41,316 bases of DNA, taken from the IMG/VR virus record IMGVR_UViG_3300044825_000469, positions 1-41,316 of that record; one strand, 5' to 3'. The first letter of the stretch is position 1. Each line of letters starts with the position of its first letter. Below the pieces are notes generated by a model. That model had not been told where the DNA came from and did no database searches. It saw only the letters and a list, made by a program, of their open reading frames with translations. Made by a program: the position numbers and the translations under genes. Shown in pieces: positions 15,240 to 22,587 of the stretch. The stretch comes from a virus.

Positions 15240-15463
15240 CCCTGGATGAGTCAGGGTTCCCTGACGTTTCTGAAATGGTGGACCCGATAGTGAACGTCCA
15301 CCTCGTGTCAGGTGCTGTCATACAGATGGCGCAAGTGTCTATCGTGGAGATAGCTAAACGCCTGCACCACTATGGGTTCGTGTACCTGTCTGATGGTGAA
15401 GGTTCCTACGCCGTGTTCTTCGGGCACGGTGTCGCCGCACTCACAGTGCCTACGGCGACCTAA
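15236..15463 (+). CDS. Unknown 75-residue protein
   Basis: GTG start overlapping the preceding stop by four bases. A compact beta/alpha protein with IVNVHLVSGAVIQMAQVSIV, then IAKRLHHYGFVYLSD and a C-terminal strand. No motif recognised. The small all-in-one size and coupling suggest an accessory of the replication operon. Confidence 0.65.
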   Translation: MTLDESGFPDVSEMVDPIVNVHLVSGAVIQMAQVSIVEIAKRLHHYGFVYLSDGEGSYAVFFGHGVAALTVPTAT

Positions 15464-15477
15464 CGAAAGGGAAAGAC

Positions 15478-16221
15478 ATGCATCGTGCATGGATTATTTC
15501 AGATCTGCAAGTGCCCTACCATGACCGCAAGGCAGTCGATGCCGTGGCCCAAGCCATCAGTGACCTGAAAGGTCCGAACGATATCGTCCTCACCATTGGT
15601 GACGAGATGGACATGCAGACGATCTCCCGCTGGTCACAGGGCACAGCCCTTGAGTGGGAACGCAGCATCGGGAAGGACCGTGACGCCACGGTTCAGGTTC
15701 TGCGGGACCTCCAGGTGCAGCATGTGATCAGATCCAACCACACAGACCGGCTCTACAATCAGATCATGCGACGCCTCCCTGGCCTGCTCGGCCTGCCTGA
15801 GATTGAGTTGCAAAACTTCCTACGCCTACCTGAGTTGGGCATAACATTCCATGAGGACGCTTTCCCATTCGCTACCGGCTGGGTAGCCATGCACGGAGAC
15901 GAAGCCGGTGTCTCACAAATCGCAGGGCAGACAGCACAAGGACTATCCAAGAAGGTTGGCCTGTCCGTTGCCTGCGGTCACACTCACAGGCTAGGGCTAC
16001 AGCCCTACACGCAGTCCGTGAACGGGCGAGCAACCCGTGTCCTGTACGGGTTTGAAGTAGGCAACCTGATGGACATGCGGAAAGCCAAGTACGCGAAGAC
16101 ACATAACTGGCAGTCAGGTTTCGGGATCGTTTACATCGACGGCACCCGTGTCACACCATGCCCTGTACCCATTGAGAAGAAGTCTTTCGTCGTGGAAGGA
16201 GAGCAGTATTCGTGGAGCTGA
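15478..16221 (+). CDS. Calcineurin-like metallophosphoesterase
   Basis: 247 residues. All five blocks of the two-metal phosphoesterase site are present: SDLQVPYH (Asp9, His15), IGDEMD (Asp42, Asp45), SNHTDR (Asn87, His88), MHGDEAG (His139, Asp141) and CGHTHR (His168, His170). The NHTDR variant replaces the usual NHD/NHE. Substrate could be nucleic acid ends, cyclic nucleotides or protein phosphates; the sequence does not say. GAAAGGGAAAG precedes the ATG. Confidence 0.88.
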   Translation: MHRAWIISDLQVPYHDRKAVDAVAQAISDLKGPNDIVLTIGDEMDMQTISRWSQGTALEWERSIGKDRDATVQVLRDLQVQHVIRSNHTDRLYNQIMRRLPGLLGLPEIELQNFLRLPELGITFHEDAFPFATGWVAMHGDEAGVSQIAGQTAQGLSKKVGLSVACGHTHRLGLQPYTQSVNGRATRVLYGFEVGNLMDMRKAKYAKTHNWQSGFGIVYIDGTRVTPCPVPIEKKSFVVEGEQYSWS

Positions 16222-16838
16222 CCGACCGTGAGTTGCAGATCATCACGCAGGGGGCCACGAACGCGCACAAAGCACAACGAGAGTTCGTTCCGTTACCGGA
16301 TCTGATCAATGAGGGTGTGCTGTGGGCACTGGAGCATCCCAAGAAGATCGAACTGTGGCGGGACAAGGGAAAGTATGGGGAGAACCTGCTTCGGCACAGT
16401 GTGAAGCAGAAGTGCCTGTCTCATATCGCTAAGGAACGGCAGCGGGTGTACCGCCTAGAGCGAGAAGACATCGCCTACTACAATCCTGCCGTAGTCAGAG
16501 AGATCCTTCCCGACATTTTCAACATTGAAGACTGGCTGTCATCGGGTGCATCAAACGACATGGACAAGGTGTCGGGTGTGTCCCGACCCAGCGAAGGCAA
16601 CAACAGGCTCGCTGCTATTGTCGATGTGAAGTCAGGTTTCGATTCGCTGTCCGAAGAAGATCAGGGCCTGCTTCGGGATCTGTTCGAAGATGGTGGCCTG
16701 TCTCATCAGGTGCTGGCTGCCACACTAGATGTGACTGAGCGCACTGTGCAGCGACGCGAGGAGCGTGCTATCGGTAGGCTCGTGGACAAGCTCGGTGGTG
16801 AGCCTCCGTGGTGGAACGTGAAGGGAAGAGGCGCATGA
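16212..16838 (+). CDS. Sigma-factor-like helix-turn-helix regulator
   Basis: 208 residues, GTG start overlapping the phosphoesterase by 10 bases. N-terminal helices (DLINEGVLWALEHP, about 30-45, then SVKQKCLSHIAKERQ) recall sigma region 2. The C-terminal LSEEDQGLLRDLF plus LAATLDVTERTVQRREERAI (about 145-190) is a region-4-type HTH. The two are joined by an acidic linker. Such two-domain proteins could redirect host polymerase to phage promoters. The distance from true ECF factors is large, and a simple HTH activator is the alternative. Confidence 0.6.
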   Translation: MELTDRELQIITQGATNAHKAQREFVPLPDLINEGVLWALEHPKKIELWRDKGKYGENLLRHSVKQKCLSHIAKERQRVYRLEREDIAYYNPAVVREILPDIFNIEDWLSSGASNDMDKVSGVSRPSEGNNRLAAIVDVKSGFDSLSEEDQGLLRDLFEDGGLSHQVLAATLDVTERTVQRREERAIGRLVDKLGGEPPWWNVKGRGA

Positions 16839-16960
16839 ACTGGGTGCTGCTAGGTGTTCTTGGTGTGGCTGGGTTCAGTGTGGGCTGGATTGTGGGTCAA
16901 GTTGTGTTGATGCTGCAAGACGACGGCAGGTATGACCTTTGGTGGGATGAAGATGAGTGA
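16835..16960 (+). CDS. 41-residue single-span membrane peptide
   Basis: Reads MNWVLLGVLGVAGFSVGWIV followed by GQVVLMLQDDGRYDLWWDED and E. One hydrophobic helix (2-27) and an acidic tail. The start overlaps the upstream stop (ATGA) and the end overlaps the next start, so it is part of the operon. Function unknown. Confidence 0.65.
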   Translation: MNWVLLGVLGVAGFSVGWIVGQVVLMLQDDGRYDLWWDEDE

Positions 16961-17033
16961 TGCCCTATTCGTGATTGTGTTGTGTGTGTGCGCTATCGCT
17001 ATCACTCTCGCTATGGGTTGGCGTAAACCTTGA
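16953..17033 (+). CDS. 26-residue membrane peptide
   Basis: Reads MSDALFVIVLCVCAIAITLA then MGWRKP: one hydrophobic helix and a basic end. It overlaps the previous gene by eight bases (ATGAGTGA). It is the last rightward gene before the convergent terminator. A short size alone makes it uncertain. Confidence 0.5.
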   Translation: MSDALFVIVLCVCAIAITLAMGWRKP

Positions 17034-17040
17034 CGCGCAA

Positions 17041-17081
17041 CTGGTGCAGACCCCGCCCTCATTGAGCGGGGCCGCACACCA
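17041..17081. terminator. Convergent hairpin between the rightward and leftward operons
   Basis: CCCCGC (17051-17056) pairs with GCGGGG (17066-17071). Flanking CTGGTG (17041-17046) and CACCAG (17076-17081) extend the structure. No clear T-run on either strand. It lies exactly where converging transcripts meet, so a bidirectional terminator is likely. Confidence 0.55.
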
Positions 17082-17088
17082 GAAACAA

Positions 17089-17328
17089 TCAAGCACGAGG
17101 CATTCCCACAATAATGTCAGTGCCCCACACCCCAAGGTCAGACTCGTTCTCTGTCACATCAAGGATCTCTGACCGCCAGATAACCGACAGAATACACTCA
17201 TCCAATGCTGTCGTCACTGGAATACGTAACCGCTCTACCTCGGCAACCCAGTCCTTCACATCCTGCACAGTCACAGACCTGTCATTCAAATACACACCAA
17301 CGTGTGCATCAGACTCAACATTAGCCAT
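17089..17328 (-). CDS. Unknown 79-residue accessory protein
   Basis: Start at MANVESDAHVGVYLNDRSVT, with AGGGAGG upstream; a longer frame to 17379 has no site. The N-terminal strand is followed by a helix VQDVKDWVAEVERLRIPVTT and a beta C-terminus, GVWGTDIIVGMPRA. It resembles a small one-domain protein with no recognised motif. It is the last gene of the leftward block and overlaps the gene upstream of it. Confidence 0.65.
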   Translation of the reverse strand: MANVESDAHVGVYLNDRSVTVQDVKDWVAEVERLRIPVTTALDECILSVIWRSEILDVTENESDLGVWGTDIIVGMPRA

Positions 17329-17509
17329 CACTAGCCTCCCTAATCTTTTCAGCAACAGCCCACAGCTCATCCCGAACAACAGAATCAGGATGCGTAGTAG
17401 CCCACTGCATAAGTATCTGCATTATTTTATCTCTCGTTTCCCGCACACCCAGGCTGTACGCCTGCCTGCGGATCCGGTCATACTCAGGTTCCAGAACATT
17501 GTTCATCAT
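17321..17509 (-). CDS. Unknown 62-residue helical protein
   Basis: Reads MMNNVLEPEYDRIRRQAYSL, then helices (GVRETRDKIMQILMQWATTH) and a charged end. AGAGG lies just before the start. It overlaps both neighbouring genes by short stretches, as usual in this block. No motif recognised. Confidence 0.6.
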   Translation of the reverse strand: MMNNVLEPEYDRIRRQAYSLGVRETRDKIMQILMQWATTHPDSVVRDELWAVAEKIREASDG

Positions 17510-17714
17510 CAACCTCTGTCGGTGCAATCAGGTACGCATGGCACGAGGCACACCGTACATCAAGGAAATAGAAACCAACCTTGCCTTCATCGAACTTCAC
17601 GATGGCAGCGAACTGGTCACAGCCACACAGGCAGGCATGTGTCGGCCCTGCCCAGCGATAATCAGGGCCATCGACACCGATCTCGCTGAACAGGGCAGAC
17701 CACGGCTGGCTCAT
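17484..17714 (-). CDS. Zinc-ribbon small protein
   Basis: 76 residues from MSQPWSALFSEIGVDG. CLCGC in the first half and CASC in the second make a four-cysteine zinc ribbon around a beta sheet (AAIVKFDEGKVGFYFLDV). The start overlaps the stop of the gene upstream (ATGA). DNA, RNA or protein binding is possible. Confidence 0.65.
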   Translation of the reverse strand: MSQPWSALFSEIGVDGPDYRWAGPTHACLCGCDQFAAIVKFDEGKVGFYFLDVRCASCHAYLIAPTEVDDEQCSGT

Positions 17715-17878
17715 GCTGGTGTAACCACCAGTGAGTCGGCACCGATAGCATGCTGACAGTCGCAACCTTTGCACCCGGCATGCTCGGAGGCAGCCAAGTC
17801 AAGGAAAGTTTGCCCACCACCAGCACGCCACGCCTTATTGTGTGCAGCACCCTGCAAGCATGGTTTACAGATCATCAT
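17711..17878 (-). CDS. 55-residue Cys-rich miniprotein
   Basis: Begins MMICKPCLQGAAHNKAWRAG and later has HAGCKGCDCQHAIGADS. The CxxC, CxxCxC and His residues form a likely zinc site resembling small HNH/zinc-ribbon proteins. Start and stop both overlap neighbours as ATGA, good evidence that it is translated. Function unknown. Confidence 0.65.
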   Translation of the reverse strand: MMICKPCLQGAAHNKAWRAGGGQTFLDLAASEHAGCKGCDCQHAIGADSLVVTPA

Positions 17879-18177
17879 CCGGCCCTCGCATTCCTTATCA
17901 CACCCTCATTCATCGACAATGTGGGTGGCTTCAGTTGAATACCCATAGTTCTACGCATCATAGCCCTATGATTAGGTAGCATTCCACCCCACACACCGTG
18001 TTCCTCATGGTGCAAGCCCCACTCCCGGCACGCCTCAAACGTGGGGCATGACTGGCAGGTTGCTTTGATCAGGTTCACGAGGGTGCGGGTCGATGACTGG
18101 GTCGGTGTCGGGTAGAAAATCTCAGGATCCACCTGGCGGCACGGCTCGTCACCAGTCCACTCAGGGTACTGAACCAT
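17875..18177 (-). CDS. whiB: WhiB-family iron-sulphur transcription regulator
   Basis: 100 residues. Four cysteines in the WhiB arrangement (Cys13, Cys41, Cys44, Cys50) should hold a 4Fe-4S cluster, followed by the GVWGG turn (61-65) and a basic C-terminal segment (RAMMRRT). WhiB proteins occur only in actinobacteria and their phages, and act by binding the host primary sigma factor. A phage copy could repress host genes or the host whiB2, as reported for some mycobacteriophages. Stop overlaps the next gene (ATGA). Confidence 0.92.
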   Translation of the reverse strand: MVQYPEWTGDEPCRQVDPEIFYPTPTQSSTRTLVNLIKATCQSCPTFEACREWGLHHEEHGVWGGMLPNHRAMMRRTMGIQLKPPTLSMNEGVIRNARAG

Positions 18178-18404
18178 TATGCCACCTCAGAGGGCATATC
18201 CAGATCCTGCAACTCCTGCTGAAGCTCATCCACAGCCTCATCTGTGTACCCGTACATCTTCACCGCAGCAGCGGCATAGTCAACAGCCCACCGGGGAGTC
18301 CACGGGGGAGGGTACGGAGAGAAACCCTTATCCTTGCAGTAAACATGGTACAGGTAGCGGGCCAGGATAAGCGTGGCACGCTGATCAGCCATAGCATCAG
18401 ACAT
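18177..18404 (-). CDS. Unknown 75-residue protein
   Basis: AAGGAG eight bases before the ATG. The protein reads as two helices around a Pro/Trp-rich turn (YPPPWTPRW), with the acidic C-terminus ELQDLDMPSEVA. The ATG of the whiB gene touches its end. No motif recognised. Confidence 0.65.
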   Translation of the reverse strand: MSDAMADQRATLILARYLYHVYCKDKGFSPYPPPWTPRWAVDYAAAAVKMYGYTDEAVDELQQELQDLDMPSEVA

Positions 18405-18548
18405 TTACAACTCCTTATCGTTTATGTTATCGCTGTGACATTCGCAGCCACACACGTATCGGTTACCAATAGTGACGAAACAATCCTTATGATGCCCAGT
18501 CAGGCACCAGCCAAACTTACTGGTGCCCTTCTTCGCAACCTTACTCAT
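18405..18548 (-). CDS. 47-residue zinc-binding miniprotein
   Basis: Reads MSKVAKKGTSKFGWCLTGHH followed by KDCFVTIGNRYVCGCECHSD. CxxxHHxxC and CxCxCH give at least five Cys and three His, a compact metal site. It overlaps the integrase end by eight bases. Function unknown; its neighbours suggest an accessory role. Confidence 0.6.
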   Translation of the reverse strand: MSKVAKKGTSKFGWCLTGHHKDCFVTIGNRYVCGCECHSDNINDKEL

Positions 18549-19329
18549 TGCTAGACAGTCGTGCAAGAGAACCAACAGCGTTAGCCAACTGGTCACTAGA
18601 CACATTCACATAGATCTGTGTCGTTGCTAGCGACGAATGACCCAGCAGGGTCTGCACTGCACGTAGATCCTTACTGTTCGCGTGCACCTGGCTGGCGAAC
18701 CTGTGCCGCAGGGAGTGCGTAGAGTACCCGTCAGGCAGAACCTTACGCACCAGCCTACCGATCGTGGTCGGGGTCAAGTGCGTGTCACCTGAAGGGAACA
18801 GGAACACATCCTTGCCCCTGTAAGGGGCCAGCCAAGGCTCCAGGTCAGGGTGAATAGGCACGATACGTGTCTTGGAACCCTTACCTGTGACACGCAGCTC
18901 TGTCTCACCAATCATAGAGCCATGCATACCGGCGATCTCAGCCCTTCTCAGGCCCGCAAACCCGGCAAGCATCACCGCAAGACGGGTGCGGTCGTCTGCG
19001 ACCTTCAGGGCCGTCTGAAAGCCCTCCTCAGGGCACGGGTGAGGCACACCTTGGTTCACCTTCACGGGTTTCACCCCATCCATAGGTGAATCAGCTCTGA
19101 GTCCTTCAAGTTTCAACCATTCGAACAGTACCTTCAACGCTGACCGTGCAGAGGCACGACTCGCAGGCTTCCAGTTGTCATTAGCCATGAACACAGCCAC
19201 ATCAGACATGGTGCAAGTCACAGGGTCACAAGTCTTGATGAACCGCTTGATGAAACTCAGGCGCAACTGTCTCGTGCCAGGTGCGTGGCCTTGTGCATGC
19301 ATCCACGCATCAATCTTCGTCAGATCCAT
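18541..19329 (-). CDS. int: Tyrosine recombinase (phage integrase)
   Basis: 262 residues, using ATG at 19329. The full catalytic set is visible: Arg128 (GLRRAE), Lys153 (GKGSKTR), His205 and Arg208 (HSLRHR), His231 (LLGHSS) and Tyr240 (TTQIY). The N-terminal SAM-like core-binding domain spans 1-95. It lacks an obvious arm-binding domain, so it is nearer XerC/D-size integrases. It should insert phage DNA at attB. No excisionase was recognised. The only tRNA-like att candidate is about 21 kb away. Confidence 0.93.
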   Translation of the reverse strand: MDLTKIDAWMHAQGHAPGTRQLRLSFIKRFIKTCDPVTCTMSDVAVFMANDNWKPASRASARSALKVLFEWLKLEGLRADSPMDGVKPVKVNQGVPHPCPEEGFQTALKVADDRTRLAVMLAGFAGLRRAEIAGMHGSMIGETELRVTGKGSKTRIVPIHPDLEPWLAPYRGKDVFLFPSGDTHLTPTTIGRLVRKVLPDGYSTHSLRHRFASQVHANSKDLRAVQTLLGHSSLATTQIYVNVSSDQLANAVGSLARLSSNE

Positions 19330-19639
19330 CGTCGTCCTCCATCTCACTGTAGTAAAAGTCTTCGATCCTGTTGGACCAGGCCATAGCACCATCAGCAAGG
19401 ACACTGATAGCACCGTGAAGCTCACGTGCACGCAGCATGATGTTCAGGTTTATGTCCATCGTCATGCGCCAGTCCTTGTCCTTACCGTTAGGTGTCGGGC
19501 AGCCCTTCTCAACCCACCAGTCCTCACGCCTACCGACATAGGCGTACGTGGCCTGCTGCAAGTCCATCAACTCGTGCGCCTTCAGCGCAACAATCACCTC
19601 ATAGTCGTGATTGCAGTCATTGATAGCGATAATCTCCAT
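19310..19639 (-). CDS. Unknown 109-residue protein upstream of integrase
   Basis: Starts MEIIAINDCNHDYEVIVALK and ends in an acidic DDDGSDED tail. The middle (WRMTMDINLNIMLRARELHG) is helical. It overlaps the start of int by 20 bases, so the two are probably co-translated. It could be a recombination-directionality factor by position only. It lacks the basic HTH of known excisionases, which argues against that. Confidence 0.65.
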   Translation of the reverse strand: MEIIAINDCNHDYEVIVALKAHELMDLQQATYAYVGRREDWWVEKGCPTPNGKDKDWRMTMDINLNIMLRARELHGAISVLADGAMAWSNRIEDFYYSEMEDDDGSDED

Positions 19640-19642
19640 GTC

Positions 19643-19807
19643 TCACTCATCTCCTGTCGTTGTCGTGTCGTTGCCTGCCTCACGGTAGGCAATCAGATCC
19701 ACCATCACATCCTCAGCGATGCAACCTGGCTTATCGAACTCTTGCTCGTACCATTCCATGATCGCCTTGCCACGCAGCACGGCAAGGTCATACTCGTTCA
19801 GCTCCAT
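19643..19807 (-). CDS. 54-residue unknown protein
   Basis: Reads MELNEYDLAVLRGKAIMEWY then EQEFDKPGCIAEDVMVDLIA with a Thr-rich tail. A helix-rich protein with GAGGAGACAAG upstream. No motif. First gene after the hairpin-containing gap that follows the methyltransferase gene. Confidence 0.6.
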   Translation of the reverse strand: MELNEYDLAVLRGKAIMEWYEQEFDKPGCIAEDVMVDLIAYREAGNDTTTTGDE

Positions 19808-19832
19808 AACTTGTCTCCTCTAGTAGGTTAGT

Positions 19833-19859
19833 GTCCCGTAGTTAGCCCAAAGCCGGGAC
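19833..19859 (-). other. Hairpin in the gap between methyltransferase and downstream genes
   Basis: GTCCCG (19833-19838) and CGGGAC (19854-19859) can pair. With the stronger hairpin at 19921-19962 it marks a gap of about 150 bases that probably ends one transcript and starts another towards int. Confidence 0.35.
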
Positions 19860-19920
19860 CACGCTCTGTGCAGAACCGAAACAGGTAGAAGCCCAGTGAA
19901 CTACCCTCGGTCGGCTACCT

Positions 19921-19962
19921 TCCTCACTGTGCACCCATGTCCGCAAAAATGCACAGTCAGGA
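19921..19962 (-). terminator. Hairpin at the end of the methyltransferase gene
   Basis: A 13-bp stem with one mismatch, TCCTCACTGTGCA (19921-19933) against TGCACAGTCAGGA (19950-19962). The stop codon of the methyltransferase lies in the stem. No T-run follows on the minus strand, so it could protect or attenuate the mRNA rather than terminate. Confidence 0.55.
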
Positions 19963-20607
19963 AGAAGACTCAATGAACTGTCTCCCCACATGCTCAGTGT
20001 ACGCAGGTGGGAAGCCTTCCTTCAACTCGTTCCATGTGATCTCACGTGCCACACCCATCACCTCACGGCCATGCTCCACATTCCTGGCCGTCCGGCCACC
20101 CTTCGGGATGTCATCAGACGGTACGTGGTACACACCCCACGGCCTGCCCTGACCCTTATGGTCACAGCCAGAACTCACTAGCGGCACAGCATCGGACAGG
20201 AACAGGCGATGCCTGCGTACACCTAAACCGTACGCCGACCCACACTCAACTGCTGCCTGCTCCATGCCTGGTGCACCTGGCACGTTCTCCACAACCCACG
20301 GCGTAGACTGCGCCCTGAGTAGGGCAAGCGTCGGCGTGAGCAGATCATCATACTTACTCTTCCCCCCTTGTGCGTCACGCAGGTGCTTCGCTCTCGTGTG
20401 AGCTTGACATGGTGGCGAGGCATGGATCAGGTCGAACGTGGACAGGTATTCAACGTCAGCCAGCACAGCCATAGCGTCACCCTTATGGAACTCATACGGG
20501 TAGTTGCGTTGATTGTTGATGTCGTATCCTACGATGTCGGTGAACCCGGCAGCATGGTACCCATCTGAGGCCATGCCAGCGCCACAGAACAAGTCAAGTA
20601 GTCTCAT
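19957..20607 (-). CDS. DNA (cytosine-5) methyltransferase, orphan
   Basis: 216 residues from MRLLDLFCGAGMASDGYHAA, the SAM-binding motif I. ASPPCQ gives the catalytic Cys67, VENV (about 106-109) is motif VI and RRHR (131-134) motif VIII. The family is usually over 300 residues, so the target-recognition domain is very small or absent. No restriction enzyme is nearby, so it probably protects phage DNA against host restriction. Start overlaps the upstream stop (ATGA). Confidence 0.9.
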   Translation of the reverse strand: MRLLDLFCGAGMASDGYHAAGFTDIVGYDINNQRNYPYEFHKGDAMAVLADVEYLSTFDLIHASPPCQAHTRAKHLRDAQGGKSKYDDLLTPTLALLRAQSTPWVVENVPGAPGMEQAAVECGSAYGLGVRRHRLFLSDAVPLVSSGCDHKGQGRPWGVYHVPSDDIPKGGRTARNVEHGREVMGVAREITWNELKEGFPPAYTEHVGRQFIESSS

Positions 20608-20765
20608 CAGTCTGCACCCAACAGTCTTTCTTCTTGCTCCCATTTGATCTGGTTGTCTATCCACGCATCATGTGCTGCCTCTTCGGCTTGACGCTCCTCT
20701 TCATCAGCACACTCAGGGCACAGACCTAGCCTGTGCAGGTGACAGTACATGTCCTTGTCAAACAT
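20607..20765 (-). CDS. 52-residue zinc-binding helical protein
   Basis: Reads MFDKDMYCHLHRLGLCPECA then a long charged helix DEEERQAEEAAHDAWIDNQI. The CxHxH...CxxC motif near the start can bind zinc. Its stop overlaps the methyltransferase start (ATGA). Unknown function. Confidence 0.65.
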   Translation of the reverse strand: MFDKDMYCHLHRLGLCPECADEEERQAEEAAHDAWIDNQIKWEQEERLLGAD

Positions 20766-20877
20766 GGAACATTTCCTTTCCGCAACAGTAGCAGAAACCT
20801 GGCTCGGTCACTGACTCTTGATGCATGTCAAGTTTGCATGCTAGGCACACATCGAATCTTACTGGTGTCGTAGTCAT
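20758..20877 (-). CDS. 39-residue zinc-ribbon miniprotein
   Basis: Reads MTTTPVRFDVCLACKLDMHQ followed by ESVTEPGFCYCCGKEMFHV. Two CxxC knuckles (CLAC and CYCC) form a classic zinc ribbon. AAGGAGG precedes the start at good spacing. It overlaps its neighbour by eight bases. Function unknown. Confidence 0.7.
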   Translation of the reverse strand: MTTTPVRFDVCLACKLDMHQESVTEPGFCYCCGKEMFHV

Positions 20878-21428
20878 CACACAGCCTCCTTCACGGCAGC
20901 AGCAACCTGATCAGCCACAGGCGTATCCGAATACACATCCACAGACACAGCCACAAGAGGCTGATCAATCGGCGTACGAGGGTAATGCACGTAACGGTAC
21001 GGCTTAGCCTCAGGCCACACAATCACAGGCTCCTGATACATCAGCTTACCATCACGAACCACGTGCCGCCACGAACTACCATCCTCACCACGCCACTCCG
21101 TGTACGAACCATCAGGCATGAACGGTGCCACAGCAGCCAGGAACAAATCCTCCTGACCCGTCTTATTGTCATACCCGTACACGTTCACCGCACCATCCTG
21201 CGTGTGAGTCTCGAAACCCAGCATCTGGAAGACCTCAGCGACAGTCTCACAGTCAGTCCAGTCAGCGCTCATCCACGAAAACCACGACTCCTCGGCACCG
21301 TTAGGCCCATAAGACCCGCCACGCTTCAACTCATGCCACTCAGTGTCGATACGACGCACAGCATCAAGCACATCTGCACGCTCAGGGATGCGCCAATCGG
21401 ACTCAATCAACGTAACGTAGTAACCCAT
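20877..21428 (-). CDS. Conserved-type phage protein of unknown function
   Basis: 183 residues starting MGYYVTLIESDWRIPERADV. It contains WHELKRGGSYGPNG and, later, YRYVHYPRTPIDQP. Proteins with this opening are familiar from actinophage accessory regions but have no assigned role. An alternating strand/helix fold seems likely. AGGAG lies before the start. Confidence 0.7.
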   Translation of the reverse strand: MGYYVTLIESDWRIPERADVLDAVRRIDTEWHELKRGGSYGPNGAEESWFSWMSADWTDCETVAEVFQMLGFETHTQDGAVNVYGYDNKTGQEDLFLAAVAPFMPDGSYTEWRGEDGSSWRHVVRDGKLMYQEPVIVWPEAKPYRYVHYPRTPIDQPLVAVSVDVYSDTPVADQVAAAVKEAV

Positions 21429-21463
21429 CACAATCTCCTATCATCTAATGTTGTATGTACCCG

Positions 21464-22102
21464 CTACCTCTTAGCAGATACTGCTTCCGAAACCTTACGA
21501 TGTGCACCGTGTGGCAGAAACGCAATCGTCACAGCACGATCACGCTTCATGCACAGCCTACAGTCAGCGCACGTGACACCACGTGTCTGATTCGGGCACA
21601 CGATCACACGCTTACCCGCCACTACACTACCGATTAGCTCGTCCTCCTCACCCGTAGCCACAAGAACCGTGTCCCAACCGTTACCTATAGCCTTCTCAAC
21701 CTCATCACGTGTCTCACACGATGCATTAGGCACCATGTTCGCAGGGAACTCGGCAGGTGACCTGTCAGGCCACGAGTGCAGGTACGTCCAACCCAACGTG
21801 TCCGGCCTATCCTCGTGCGCGGCACCAACCTGAGCCACATACTCAGGCGTAGGCTCACCCGACACAGCGTGACGCACTAGCGCACCATCAGGAAGTGCAC
21901 GGATACCGTCAGCGGTACGTGACAGATCCTCCGTGCCATGCTTGTCAGCGATCTTGAAAGGCGAGTTACCCATCGTCCCCTGATTCGCATAGCACACACC
22001 AAGGAACGGGCACCTGTCCGGGCACGTGTCACCCGTGATGTAGGTGGCAGCGACCTTACCTGTCTTCTTGTTGTTCGTCTTCGGTATGAAATGCACCTTC
22101 AT
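21464..22102 (-). CDS. DUF7227-like Cys-rich phage protein
   Basis: 212 residues, starting MKVHFIPKTNNKKTGK. Cys-containing motifs occur at both ends: TCPDRCPFLGVCYA (Cys27, Cys31, Cys37), and VIVCPNQTRGVTCADC followed by RLCMKRDRA. The pattern resembles the phage Gp37/Gp68-DUF7227 type, whose cysteines recall a metal or Fe-S cluster site. Biochemical role unknown. Between them is a helical domain with HSWPDRSPAEFPAN. Confidence 0.7.
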   Translation of the reverse strand: MKVHFIPKTNNKKTGKVAATYITGDTCPDRCPFLGVCYANQGTMGNSPFKIADKHGTEDLSRTADGIRALPDGALVRHAVSGEPTPEYVAQVGAAHEDRPDTLGWTYLHSWPDRSPAEFPANMVPNASCETRDEVEKAIGNGWDTVLVATGEEDELIGSVVAGKRVIVCPNQTRGVTCADCRLCMKRDRAVTIAFLPHGAHRKVSEAVSAKR

Positions 22103-22106
22103 GTCG

Positions 22107-22319
22107 TCACCATTGTCTCGGATCGTAGTTATCTGTGCACTCTAGCGTAACGAGAAACACCTCATCAGGATCATTACCGTCATACTCAACATCGATACCT
22201 GTCACGTTAGCAGCCACCGTAGACCACTCACCTGACGTTACCGCTATGACAGGTGTGTCACCCGGTATCTCGGACAGGTGTTCGATGAGCTTGGCGACAG
22301 TCAGCGTAGGCGTAGACAT
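22107..22319 (-). CDS. Unknown 70-residue protein
   Basis: ATG at 22319 overlaps the stop of the gene before it (ATGA). Starts MSTPTLTVAKLIEHLSEIPG; then strands with TPVIAVTSGEW and VFLVTLECTDNYDP. Pattern of a small alpha/beta domain. No motif recognised. Confidence 0.65.
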   Translation of the reverse strand: MSTPTLTVAKLIEHLSEIPGDTPVIAVTSGEWSTVAANVTGIDVEYDGNDPDEVFLVTLECTDNYDPRQW

Positions 22320-22585
22320 CACACACTCTCCTTCGCAAGATTCGGCACACGATCAAGCGTGTCACGACCAACCCAAGATTGGTCAAGGAAGAAACAAGGG
22401 ATAGCGCCACGATCAATCTCAGGATGGGAACGCAAGAACGAAGATGCCTCACAATCCTCCTCAAGATACACCACGCTCGTGGCTCTCGCGTAATACCCGA
22501 AACCCGTACCGTGATTGATAGCGTCAGGGTAGTCAGCCAAAGGCACCTCAAGCCACCCGTGCCCAGGGTCAATGATCCAATGCAT
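22319..22585 (-). CDS. Unknown 88-residue protein
   Basis: Starts MHWIIDPGHGWLEVPLADYP, with GAGGA seven bases upstream. Contains FGYYARATSVVYLEEDCEAS and a helix near the end. A small one-domain protein of a kind often seen in phages ('HGWL-V' opening). Function unknown. Shares short overlaps with both neighbours. Confidence 0.7.
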   Translation of the reverse strand: MHWIIDPGHGWLEVPLADYPDAINHGTGFGYYARATSVVYLEEDCEASSFLRSHPEIDRGAIPCFFLDQSWVGRDTLDRVPNLAKESV

Positions 22586-22587
22586 GA

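Noticed and set aside
19310-19639. Excisionase
   Set aside because: Position next to int fits, but the protein is acidic and shows no winged-helix or HTH signature.
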